Source: Rhodospirillaceae bacterium
GTDB lineage: Bacteria; Pseudomonadota; Alphaproteobacteria; UBA6615
Length of the DNA: 64,000 bases
Direction: 5' to 3'
Assembly: GCA_018667335.1 (NCBI GenBank)
Contig: JABIVD010000007.1
Span: forward strand, 1-64,000
Numbering within the stretch: position 1 is the first letter of the stretch; every line of letters begins with the position of its first letter. The notes under the pieces were generated by a model. The model had not been told where the DNA came from. It searched no databases and worked only from the letters and a program-made list of their open reading frames with translations. The translations under genes were made by a program, and so were the position numbers. Shown piece by piece: positions 1-7,502 of this stretch.

Positions 1-170
1 CCCCGCGTCGCGATCCGTCTGCACGCTGTGACCAGAATGCCCCCCTGGAACCATGTGTGCCTTACACTTCGCCCGGATATAATCGAAGTCCAAAGCGTTT
101 GCCAAGCCCGCCTTGAACGCTTCTCCACAACGTTTTGCCGGTCCGCTCACCGGCATCAGGGATCACCGCC

Positions 171-641
171 GTGCGTATTGCCCTCTACCAGCCCGACATT
201 CCCCAGAATGCAGGCGCTATCCTCCGCCTGGCCGCGTGCCTCAACATCCCCGTGGACCTGATCGAGCCAGCCGGCTTTGTGCTGCACAATCAAGGCGTAC
301 GGCGCGCCGGGATGGATTATCTGGAACAGGTGAACCTGTCTCGTCATATCTCCTGGGACGCATTCGAGGCCGGTGTGACACCGCCGCAAAGACTGATCCT
401 GTTGAGCACGAAGGCGACAGAACGGCACATTGACTTTGCCTACCACCGCGACGATACGCTGCTGGTCGGACGCGAGAGCGACGGGGTGCCGGAATCGGTG
501 CACGGACGGGTCGACGCGCAGGTGCGGGTACCCATGCAGGCGGACGCGCGCTCGCTAAACGTTGTCACGGCCCTGGCGCTCGTGCTCGGCGAGGCGTTGC
601 GGCAACAGGATGGATTTCCCGATCAAGGGTGTCCGGCTTAG
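171..641 (+). CDS. trmL: tRNA (cytidine/uridine(34)-2'-O)-methyltransferase, SpoU/TrmL type
   Basis: Methylates the wobble nucleotide ribose of certain leucine tRNAs using S-adenosylmethionine; cytoplasmic, SPOUT (knotted) fold. The 156-residue product has the usual TrmL length and starts directly in the family's first strand ([20 protein letters not shown]), with the N-x-G-A-I-x-R motif. The later segments [14 protein letters not shown] and [26 protein letters not shown] match SPOUT motifs 2 and 3, which form the SAM-binding knot. I chose the GTG at 171 over an in-frame upstream start at 135, because the extra residues are not family-like. Bases 1-170 hold no convincing gene. hemF follows 17 bp downstream and is probably co-transcribed. 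Confidence 0.9.
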   Translation: MRIALYQPDIPQNAGAILRLAACLNIPVDLIEPAGFVLHNQGVRRAGMDYLEQVNLSRHISWDAFEAGVTPPQRLILLSTKATERHIDFAYHRDDTLLVGRESDGVPESVHGRVDAQVRVPMQADARSLNVVTALALVLGEALRQQDGFPDQGCPA

Positions 642-658
642 GGAGCGAGGTAAAGTCC

Positions 659-1531
659 ATGACGAACGAGAATCACAAACCACAGGCGGCGGCATGGTTC
701 GCGCAGTTGCGCGACGATATCTGCGCCGCGTTCGAGGCGATCGAAGACGATCTGGAGGGCCCGGCAGCCGGCCCCATGACCGACCGGCCCGCAGGCCGTT
801 TCGAACGGACGAGCTGGGACCGGCCCGACCAGGACGGCGCACCAGGCGGTGGCGGCGTGATGTCGGTCATGCGCGGGCGCGTGTTCGAGAAGGTCGGCGT
901 GAATGTCTCAACCGTCGAGGGCGTCTTTTCCGAAGATTTCCGAAAACAAATTCCGGGTGCGGCGGAAGACGGGCGGTTCTGGGCATCAGGTGTGTCGCTG
1001 GTCGCCCACATGCAATCGCCGCTGGTCCCGGCCGTACACATGAACACGCGGCATATCGTGACGTCGAAAAGCTGGTTCGGCGGTGGCGCCGACCTGACGC
1101 CGATGTATCCCGATGATGATGACACGGCTCAGTTCCACAGCAGTCTGCAGGCGGCATGTGACGCTCATGACCCGGACTATCACCCCAAATTCAAGGCCTG
1201 GTGCGACGAGTATTTCCATCTCAAGCATCGCGACGAGCCGCGCGGGGTCGGCGGCATCTTCTACGACTATGTCGAGACCGGCGACTGGGACGCGGATTTC
1301 GCGTTCACACAGGATGTGGGCAAGTCGTTCCTCGATGTCTATCCACGCATCGTGCGCCGGCACATGAACAAAAGCTGGACCGACGATCAGCGCGCCCACC
1401 AACTGCAACGCCGCGGCCGCTATGTGGAGTTCAACCTGCTTTACGACCGGGGCACCCAGTTCGGCCTCAAGACCGGCGGCAATGTCGAGGCGATCCTGAT
1501 GTCGCTGCCGCCGATGGTTTCCTGGCCCTGA
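659..1531 (+). CDS. hemF: Oxygen-dependent coproporphyrinogen III oxidase
   Basis: Catalyses the aerobic oxidative decarboxylation of coproporphyrinogen III to protoporphyrinogen IX in heme biosynthesis; a soluble homodimer. The 290-residue product carries the family signatures in order: [20 protein letters not shown], then [32 protein letters not shown], and the C-terminal [18 protein letters not shown] plus [13 protein letters not shown]. The ATG at 659 is preceded by a good ribosome-binding stretch (GGGAGCGAGG, 641-650). Length is close to E. coli HemF (about 300). It follows trmL on the same strand; in alphaproteobacteria this gene commonly sits near respiratory genes. All expected motifs are present. 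Confidence 0.96.
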   Translation: MTNENHKPQAAAWFAQLRDDICAAFEAIEDDLEGPAAGPMTDRPAGRFERTSWDRPDQDGAPGGGGVMSVMRGRVFEKVGVNVSTVEGVFSEDFRKQIPGAAEDGRFWASGVSLVAHMQSPLVPAVHMNTRHIVTSKSWFGGGADLTPMYPDDDDTAQFHSSLQAACDAHDPDYHPKFKAWCDEYFHLKHRDEPRGVGGIFYDYVETGDWDADFAFTQDVGKSFLDVYPRIVRRHMNKSWTDDQRAHQLQRRGRYVEFNLLYDRGTQFGLKTGGNVEAILMSLPPMVSWP

Positions 1532-1652
1532 ATACTTTTCGCCGAAATTCGCTTCGCGCAGAGTTTCTAACTCGCCCCGCCTGGGCTAGTTTCAGCACAG
1601 ATATACGGTGCCCGGCCCTCCGGACGGGCGCCGACGCAGGATTGGAGAGACC

Positions 1653-2213
1653 ATGACCCGCATTTCACGTTGTCTGATCACGTCACTCGCCGCAGCCATG
1701 CTGTTCGCGACGAGCTGGATCATCGCCCCTGCGGCGATCGCGCAGTCCCTGCCGGTCGATGCCTTCTACGGGCATTATCAGGGATCCGGCGTGGCCGAAA
1801 ACAGCGATTCGCTCTATTTCGGCGTTACCGTCAGGGACCTCGACGTCAAAATCGGCGCCGAGGGGGCCGGGTTCTACGTCGAGTGGACGAGCGTCATCCG
1901 CGGTGGTGGCGATCCCAACAACCCCGATATCCGCCGGCGCACCCAACGCATGGACTTCACGGCTGGTGCTGCCGCCAATGTGTTCAACGCGGTCGGCCGT
2001 CAGGACCCGCGCACGGACGGCCTCGCCTGGGCCCAGGTTCACGATCAGACCCTGTCGGTGCATGTGATGCAGATCACTGCGGCGGGAGGATATGTGATCC
2101 AAACCTACAATCGAACCCTTGAAGGCACGGGCATGCGCCTCAAGTTTATAAACATCGCCAACGGCGAACCCCAACGCGAGGTCGATGCCCGGCTGGTCAA
2201 GGTCGGGAACTAG
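1653..2213 (+). CDS. Secreted protein of unknown function, first of a tandem pair
   Basis: I do not recognise a named family. The 186-residue product has a Sec signal peptide (hydrophobic stretch to about residue 31, ending APAAIAQ), so it is probably periplasmic. The mature part begins FYGHYQGSGVA and contains RDLDVKIG, EWTSVIRGG and a C-terminal stretch ending EVDARLVKVG. It is clearly homologous to the next gene: both have F(Y/F)G-x-Y-x-G-x-G-x-A at the mature start, RDLDV, W-x-x-VIR, and the same order of features. The ATG at 1653 follows a GGAGAG ribosome-binding site. The overall look is an all-beta, lipocalin- or avidin-sized domain, but this is inference. Confidence 0.8.
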   Translation: MTRISRCLITSLAAAMLFATSWIIAPAAIAQSLPVDAFYGHYQGSGVAENSDSLYFGVTVRDLDVKIGAEGAGFYVEWTSVIRGGGDPNNPDIRRRTQRMDFTAGAAANVFNAVGRQDPRTDGLAWAQVHDQTLSVHVMQITAAGGYVIQTYNRTLEGTGMRLKFINIANGEPQREVDARLVKVGN

Positions 2214-2243
2214 GCGCGCATTCTTTATCGACGGACACCCGGC

Positions 2244-2828
2244 ATGAAATTTCTGCACGTCACACGTACACTGCTCGCGGCGAGTGTGTTTCTCGCCTCC
2301 GGGGTCATCCTGGCCGGCGCCGCCCACGCAGACGATACGATCGAGAAATTCTTCGGCAACTATGTCGGCGCAGGCAACGCCACCATCGCCGATGGAGACC
2401 GCCGGGAAACCCGCGACCTCGACGTGACGGTCGAGCGGTTCAAGAATGAAGGCTTTACCCTGAAATGGATCACGGTCATCCGCGATGAGAATGGCGGGCG
2501 CACTGGCACGGACGTGAAGCGGCGCGAAGTGGAAGAGAACTTCATTCCGGTCGAGGACAAGGAGAATGTCTTCGTCCTGTCCCCCAAGGGCGGCCTGTTC
2601 CAAAAATCGGAACTGCCCAATCCGCTGCGCGGCGACGCGGTTCGCTGGGCGGCGATCGAGGACAATGCGATGACCGTCTATTCGCTGGCGATCAGCGCAA
2701 GCGGCGGGTCGGAGCTGCAGGTCTATCGGCGCTCATTGACCGACAAGGGCATGGCGATCTCGTTCATGCGCCTGCAAGATGAAGACGTGAAGGTCCGCAT
2801 GTCGGGCGACCTGGTGCGCACGAAATAG
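2244..2828 (+). CDS. Secreted protein of unknown function, paralogue of the preceding gene
   Basis: The 194-residue product has a signal peptide (hydrophobic core LLAASVFLASGVILAGA, cleavage after AHA near residue 29), so it is probably periplasmic. The mature part starts DDTIEKFFGNYVGAGNA, then has RETRDLDVTVERF, KWITVIRDENG and a central DAVRWAAIEDNAMTVYSL segment. The aligned blocks with the upstream gene (1653-2213) show a tandem duplication that has diverged: shared FFGNY/FYGHY, RDLDV, VIR and a closing strand before the stop. The 30-bp gap suggests one transcript. No catalytic motif or cofactor site is visible. Confidence 0.8.
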   Translation: MKFLHVTRTLLAASVFLASGVILAGAAHADDTIEKFFGNYVGAGNATIADGDRRETRDLDVTVERFKNEGFTLKWITVIRDENGGRTGTDVKRREVEENFIPVEDKENVFVLSPKGGLFQKSELPNPLRGDAVRWAAIEDNAMTVYSLAISASGGSELQVYRRSLTDKGMAISFMRLQDEDVKVRMSGDLVRTK

Positions 2829-2848
2829 GGCGCAATTCGCTCATCGTC

Positions 2849-2926
2849 ATGCGCGGACTTGATCCGCGCATCTCGCGACAAACACCCGAACGGTTGTGAA
2901 AAGATGCCCGGGTCAAGCCCGGGCAT
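2849..2926. repeat. Pair of REP-like palindromes between convergent genes
   Basis: Two palindromes of the same design lie 32 bp apart. The first (2849-2871) pairs ATGCGCGGA with TCCGCGCAT around CTTGA. The second (2904-2926) pairs ATGCCCGGG with CCCGGGCAT around TCAAG, the reverse complement of the first loop. Such head-to-head elements are a familiar kind of intergenic repeat in alphaproteobacteria, usually at the 3' ends of genes. Here they lie between the secreted paralogue and the convergent cca gene. A further short inverted repeat (GCGGGTT/AACCCGC) follows at 2941-2957, without a T-run. Confidence 0.75.
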
Positions 2927-2975
2927 GACGGTTTTTGGAGGCGGGTTTCAAACCCGCCCGCCCGGAAGACGCACG

Positions 2976-4235
2976 CTAGACCACGGCCCGGCGCGCAAGC
3001 TCGTTGAGACAGGCGTCCCTGTCGGCCACGAACCCGCCCGCGATCCACCAGGCCTCGATTTCTTTTAGAAGACGGCTCACGTCAGGCCCCTCGGGTACGC
3101 TGGCGGCGATCACATCTGCACCACGTATTGGGAAGGTGGGAACGGCCTCCGTGTCCGGAAACGCCACCAGCGCATGCCAGGCGTCTACGCGAAGATGATC
3201 GCCGGTACGGCCCGTGGTGATTTCATCCGCCCAGTTCAGCAACGCACGATCCCGCCACCGCGCCGCACCCATTTCGTAGAGACGTGCCATCCACGCGTCT
3301 TGCGGAAGATCGGGTTTGATATCGTCCGCGCGCTTGTTCAGGTCGCGCAAACGCTCCCCGTCCCGGTTGGAGAGGCGCAGCCGCGTGGCAATATTTTCGC
3401 CATGCGCTTTGGCATCGACGAGTGACGCCAACCGGCGCAGCGGGTCGGCGCCGGCGACCACCCCTTCAACCGTGACCAGTCCGGCGAGACGGTCGCAGCG
3501 GGAAAGCCAGGGGAGTTCCGTTTCCAGAATTTGCGCGTCCAGCAGCAGCATCCACGTTGCCGCCGGGGTGGCCGCCGCCAACAGTTTGAAGATTTCCTCG
3601 CGCATGCGTTCGCCCGACAGCGTTGCGAGGCTGCCCGCCAGCTTCGTGCAGGCCGCCTGCCCATCCGGATCGATCTCGCCATCCTCGATCTGCGCGTGGA
3701 ACCTGTAGAACCGCAGAATCCGCAACGCGTCTTCGTGGATGCGTTCGTTGGCGTCGCCGATGAACCGGACCCGCCGCGCCGCGATGTCCCCCGCGCCACC
3801 GAGCGGGTCAAAGACGTTGCCGTCGAGATCGGCATACAGCGCGTTCATGGTGAAGTCGCGCCGCGATGCGTCCGCCGCCCAGTCATCGGTGTAGGCGACG
3901 CGCGCGTGGCGGCCGTCGGTCTCCACATCCACGCGAAGTGTCGTGATCTGGAACAGCTTGTGCCCGAACCGGGCGACGACCGTGCCGTGTTCGATGCCGA
4001 TTTCCAGAACGGTGATGCCGGCCGCCTCGAGCCGCGCGAGCGTGATATCGGGGGGATGGACCGTGGCGAGATCGACATCGACGACCGGGCGATCCATCAG
4101 CGCATCGCGCACGCAGCCGCCGACACAGAGCAAAGCGGGATCGGGATCCCCCGCCCCCTGCAGCGCCGCGAACACGGCATGCAGGTCACGGTCCGCCATC
4201 CATGCCTGCTGTGAAATGGTTTTGGTCGGATTCAT
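2976..4235 (-). CDS. cca: CCA tRNA nucleotidyltransferase / poly(A) polymerase family
   Basis: Adds or repairs the 3' CCA end of tRNAs without a nucleic acid template; class II nucleotidyltransferase. In the 419-residue product the head-domain signature GGCVRDAL is at about 39-46, followed by the metal-binding D-x-D (VVDVDLATV, Asp53 and Asp55). The neck motifs RRDFTMNALYAD and ERIHEDALRILRFYRFHAQI follow, then the RNA-binding helical tail. It is the last gene of a minus-strand run DUF1285 - NUDIX - cca, 14 bp after the NUDIX gene. The tRNA repair role follows from family membership; a pure poly(A) polymerase role is less likely in a genome with no other visible cca here. Confidence 0.93.
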   Translation of the reverse strand: MNPTKTISQQAWMADRDLHAVFAALQGAGDPDPALLCVGGCVRDALMDRPVVDVDLATVHPPDITLARLEAAGITVLEIGIEHGTVVARFGHKLFQITTLRVDVETDGRHARVAYTDDWAADASRRDFTMNALYADLDGNVFDPLGGAGDIAARRVRFIGDANERIHEDALRILRFYRFHAQIEDGEIDPDGQAACTKLAGSLATLSGERMREEIFKLLAAATPAATWMLLLDAQILETELPWLSRCDRLAGLVTVEGVVAGADPLRRLASLVDAKAHGENIATRLRLSNRDGERLRDLNKRADDIKPDLPQDAWMARLYEMGAARWRDRALLNWADEITTGRTGDHLRVDAWHALVAFPDTEAVPTFPIRGADVIAASVPEGPDVSRLLKEIEAWWIAGGFVADRDACLNELARRAVV

Positions 4236-4249
4236 AAAAAGACCGGCGC

Positions 4250-4960
4250 CTAGCGCCAGCGCGCCGTCTGACCGGTCAGGACCTCGAACAGGTTGACCAG
4301 CATGCCCGCGGTCGCGCCCCAGATGTATCGGTCCTCGTAGGGCAGGACATAGAAAAAGCGGCGCTTGCCCTGGAACACCCGGCTCTGGCGCTCGTGATTG
4401 GCCGGATCGAGGATGAAGGCGAGCGGCACCTCGAACACGTCGGCCACTTCGCCCGGATCAGCCACCACATCGAAACCGGGCTCGACGAAGCCGACCACGG
4501 GCGTGATCTCGAAGCCCGTGCGCACTTCATATGTGTCCAGCCGCCCGATCACCTCGACCGCGGCGGGCGGCAGGCCGACCTCTTCTTCGGCCTCGCGCAG
4601 GGCGGCGGCCTCCGGGTGGGCGTCGCCGGGATCGATGCGGCCGCCGGGAAAGCTGATCTGCCCGGCATGGGCGCGCAGATCCGCCGCGCGCTCCGTGAGC
4701 AGGACCGTGATTCGGTCGCCATGGTCGAGCAGCGGCACGAGGACCGCAGCCGGGGTAAGCGGCGGGTTCGGCCGCATGCCGATTTCGTTCAGATCGTGGT
4801 CGCCGCGCCGATTGGGCGCCACCTCGCCGGGGGCGGCATCGGAATCATCATGCAGCATCTGGCTGACGGCCGCGCCGCTGCTGCGCCGGACATCGAGATG
4901 GGACTGGGTCGCGAGAATCCGCGCGGCGATCCCCGCGCGGTCGGGAGAATGCGCGGTCAT
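4250..4960 (-). CDS. NUDIX hydrolase, CoA pyrophosphatase type
   Basis: Predicted to hydrolyse a nucleoside diphosphate derivative, most likely coenzyme A or its oxidised forms. The 236-residue product contains HAGQISFPGGRID at about 98-110, the extended motif typical of the CoA diphosphatase branch (YeaB/NudL). The core of the NUDIX box, REAEEEVGL, follows at 122-130. The C-terminal part (GFEITPVVGFV, YIWGATAGMLVNLFEVLTG) also fits that branch. It overlaps the upstream DUF1285 gene by 4 bp (ATGA) and precedes cca, so the three are probably one operon. Substrate assignment is by family only. Confidence 0.88.
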   Translation of the reverse strand: MTAHSPDRAGIAARILATQSHLDVRRSSGAAVSQMLHDDSDAAPGEVAPNRRGDHDLNEIGMRPNPPLTPAAVLVPLLDHGDRITVLLTERAADLRAHAGQISFPGGRIDPGDAHPEAAALREAEEEVGLPPAAVEVIGRLDTYEVRTGFEITPVVGFVEPGFDVVADPGEVADVFEVPLAFILDPANHERQSRVFQGKRRFFYVLPYEDRYIWGATAGMLVNLFEVLTGQTARWR

Positions 4961-5529
4961 GGCCTTGCTGAATCCCCAGCCTGCTCCAGCTCAAAAAACA
5001 TCCCGTCACTCCACACGCCAAACAATCCTCTATCGGGGTCATGAACGGCCAGCTCGGCCAGATGGTAATAGACCGAACGGGTCAGCAAGGCCTCGAGCCC
5101 GTCGCGTACATGCACATAGGGTGAGGGTTCGCCGGTCGATTCGTCGAACGTGATGCGGAGCGGATTTTCTGCGCCCGCCGTCACCATTTGGTCAAGATTG
5201 GTGCGGAAACTGAGGACCTGGTCACGGTCTTGTCCGGTCGCGTCCATCTCGACCGCCGTGAAGGGCGCATCATCCACATCGATGCGACCGCGTTCGACAG
5301 GCGTCTCGAGCCAGTATTGGCCGTCGGCATCGCGTTTGAGCACCGATGAAAACAGCGTGACCAGCGGTTTACGCCCAATTGGAGAGCCGCGATAATACCA
5401 AGTCCCGTCGCGCCCGATGCGCATGTCGAAGTGACCGCAATCGATCGGTTCACGCCGGGAGGGGCCTTGCGAACGGGTTTTGCCGATCCGTTCGAAAAGG
5501 CCTTGGGGATTGTTGGTGTCGGAGCCCAT
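4957..5529 (-). CDS. DUF1285 domain protein
   Basis: Uncharacterised 190-residue cytoplasmic protein with the DUF1285 pattern: an early CGHFDMRIGRDGTWYYRGSPI segment, the line PLVTLFSSVLKRDADGQYWLETPVERGRI, then a second half ending YHLAELAVHDPDRGLFGVWSDGMFFEL. No signal peptide or membrane segment. It heads the minus-strand operon with the NUDIX gene (4-bp overlap) and cca. Its start codon lies only 35 bp from the divergent moxR start, so the two promoters must be very compact or overlap coding DNA. Function unknown. Confidence 0.85.
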   Translation of the reverse strand: MGSDTNNPQGLFERIGKTRSQGPSRREPIDCGHFDMRIGRDGTWYYRGSPIGRKPLVTLFSSVLKRDADGQYWLETPVERGRIDVDDAPFTAVEMDATGQDRDQVLSFRTNLDQMVTAGAENPLRITFDESTGEPSPYVHVRDGLEALLTRSVYYHLAELAVHDPDRGLFGVWSDGMFFELEQAGDSARP

Positions 5530-5564
5530 GGTTCGGTCACAGTAGCATTCGCAGGAGCAAGGTC

Positions 5565-6584
5565 ATGCCCACAGATGATGTCGTGCGTTCGGAACTCGAT
5601 CTTCCGGTCACGGATTCGATTTTCGCAGATATCGAACGCGTAAGCGAACAACTCTCGGCCGTGCGCACCGGGATCGGTCGGGTCATTTTCGGCCAGGAAG
5701 AGGTGATCGACGAGACGATCATCACCCTGCTCGCCGGCGGGCACCTGCTGCTGCTCGGCGTGCCGGGCCTCGCGAAGACCCGGCTTGTTGAAACGCTGGG
5801 CACCGTGCTCGGGCTCGACAGCCGCCGGGTGCAGTGCACGCCCGACCTGATGCCGGCCGACATCATCGGCTCGGAAATCCTGGACGAGACCGAGGACGGC
5901 CGGAGTTTCCGCTTCATCCCCGGGCCGGTGTTCACCCAGATGCTGATGGCCGATGAGATCAACCGCGCCAGCCCGCGGACCCAGTCGGCGTTGCTGCAGG
6001 CCATGCAGGAGCGCGAGGTCTCGGTCGCCGGTCACACCCATGCGCTGCCGAGCCCCTTCCATGTGCTCGCCACCCAGAACCCGATCGAGCAGGAAGGCAC
6101 CTACCCCCTGCCCGAGGCGCAGCTCGACCGGTTCCTCCTGCAGGTCAATATCGGCTACCCCGACCCCGAGGCCGAACGGCAGATGCTGCTCGTGACCACG
6201 GGGATGGAAGACCGGACCCCGAGCCAAGTGATGGACGCGACCCAGCTGATGGCGGCGCAGCAGCTGGTCCGGCGGCTGCCGGTCGGCGACAGCGTCGTCG
6301 ACGCCATCCTCGCCCTCGTCCGCTCCGGACGGCCCGGCACGTCCGACCGCGAAGATGTTGCCAACTGGGTAGCCTGGGGCCCCGGCCCGCGCGCCAGCCA
6401 GGCGCTGATGCTCGCCACCCGTGCCCGCGCGTTGCTGCAGGGGCGCATCTCGCCGTCGATCGATGACGTCGTAGCCCTGGCGCCGGCGATCCTGCGCCAC
6501 CGCATGGCCCTGAACTTCGCCGCACGCGCAGAGGGCCGCACGCTGGACGATGTGATCGACGGCCTCTGCAGCCCGTTCAAGTAG
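5565..6584 (+). CDS. MoxR-family AAA+ ATPase
   Basis: AAA+ chaperone-like ATPase of the MoxR group, which usually acts with von Willebrand A or DUF58 partner proteins to mature or regulate envelope complexes. In the 339-residue product, Walker A is GVPGLAKT at 65-72 and Walker B is LMADEINRA near 127-135. The MoxR sensor block ATQNPIEQEGTYPLPEAQLD follows, with the C-terminal helical lid after it. The ATG at 5565 is chosen because AGGAGCAAGG lies just upstream; an upstream in-frame extension to 5379 reads through the divergent gene and is not family-like. First gene of a four-gene operon (5565-12394). Confidence 0.95.
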   Translation: MPTDDVVRSELDLPVTDSIFADIERVSEQLSAVRTGIGRVIFGQEEVIDETIITLLAGGHLLLLGVPGLAKTRLVETLGTVLGLDSRRVQCTPDLMPADIIGSEILDETEDGRSFRFIPGPVFTQMLMADEINRASPRTQSALLQAMQEREVSVAGHTHALPSPFHVLATQNPIEQEGTYPLPEAQLDRFLLQVNIGYPDPEAERQMLLVTTGMEDRTPSQVMDATQLMAAQQLVRRLPVGDSVVDAILALVRSGRPGTSDREDVANWVAWGPGPRASQALMLATRARALLQGRISPSIDDVVALAPAILRHRMALNFAARAEGRTLDDVIDGLCSPFK

Positions 6585-6596
6585 ACGACACCCGAT

Positions 6597-7496
6597 ATGT
6601 CACCCGCGCCTGAACCCGCAACGCGCCGCAGCGCCGAAGAGGCCGCGGCCGCGTTTCCGCCGCTGCTCGTCGCGGCCGACCGGGTCGCATCGACCGTCGC
6701 GCAGGGCGTCCATGGCCGCCGCCGGGTCGGACAGGGCGAAACCTTCTGGCAGTATCGGCAGTTCGCGTTTGGCGACAGCCCGCGCGACATCGACTGGCGC
6801 CGTTCGGCGCGCTCGGATCGCCTGTTTGTCCGGCAAACCGAGTGGGAAGCCGCACAAAGCGTGTGGCTGTGGCCCGACCTCACGGCCTCGATGCGCTACA
6901 GCTCCGGCCGCAACCTGCCCGAGAAACAGGACCGGGCCGCGGTCCTGGCCCTGGCGCTCGCGTCGCTCCTGACACGCGGCGGCGAGCGGATCGCACTGCT
7001 CGACAAACCGGACGCACCCGCCACCGGCCGCGCCGCACTGGACCGCATCGCGATGACGGTGATGCACGACATGGCGCGCGACCCCGAGAGCTATGAAGTC
7101 CCGCCCGTCCCGGCCCTGCCGCGCTATGGCACCGTGGTCCTGATCAGCGACTTCATGGTCGAGGAGGACATCCTGCTGGCATTCCTGCGCGAGATGGCGG
7201 CGCGCGGCGTGCGCGGTCACCTGCTGCAGATCCTCGACCCGAGCGAAGTCCATTTGCCGTTCCGGGGCCGGACCAGGTTTCGCGGCCTCGAGGCGGAGGG
7301 CGAGCTGCTCGTCGGGCGCGCAGAATCCCTTCACGCCGGATATCTGGCGCGCCTCGAATCACTGCAGGCGGCGCTCGGCACCTTCGCGCAACGGGCCGGA
7401 TGGTCCTACGGGGTGCACAGCACCGACGCGACGCCGGAGCCCGCCCTTTTGAGCCTGTTCATGGCCATGACCGAGGCCCTGCATGCGAAGGCCTGA
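6597..7496 (+). CDS. DUF58 domain protein (MoxR partner)
   Basis: 299-residue protein of the DUF58 family, which is almost always encoded next to MoxR ATPases. The conserved block YRQFAFGDSPRDIDWRRSA lies at about 53-71. A von Willebrand A-like region follows, with the conserved hydrophobic strand TVVLISDFMVEEDILLAFL. Unlike many DUF58 proteins there is no N-terminal membrane pair, so it is probably cytoplasmic. It starts 12 bp after moxR and ends 6 bp before the BatA/DUF4159 gene. It is likely a physical client or adaptor of the MoxR ATPase, by analogy with other MoxR operons. Confidence 0.92.
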   Translation: MSPAPEPATRRSAEEAAAAFPPLLVAADRVASTVAQGVHGRRRVGQGETFWQYRQFAFGDSPRDIDWRRSARSDRLFVRQTEWEAAQSVWLWPDLTASMRYSSGRNLPEKQDRAAVLALALASLLTRGGERIALLDKPDAPATGRAALDRIAMTVMHDMARDPESYEVPPVPALPRYGTVVLISDFMVEEDILLAFLREMAARGVRGHLLQILDPSEVHLPFRGRTRFRGLEAEGELLVGRAESLHAGYLARLESLQAALGTFAQRAGWSYGVHSTDATPEPALLSLFMAMTEALHAKA

Positions 7497-7502
7497 GCAA
7501 AC

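Noticed and set aside
1-170. Coding region at the left edge
   Set aside because: Short frames at 28-261 and 113-433 are shadows in other frames of the tRNA methyltransferase region; no start, motif or ribosome-binding site supports them.
2941-2957. GCGGGTT/AACCCGC as an intrinsic terminator for the convergent genes
   Set aside because: No run of T follows the stem on either strand; it is listed only with the neighbouring palindromes.
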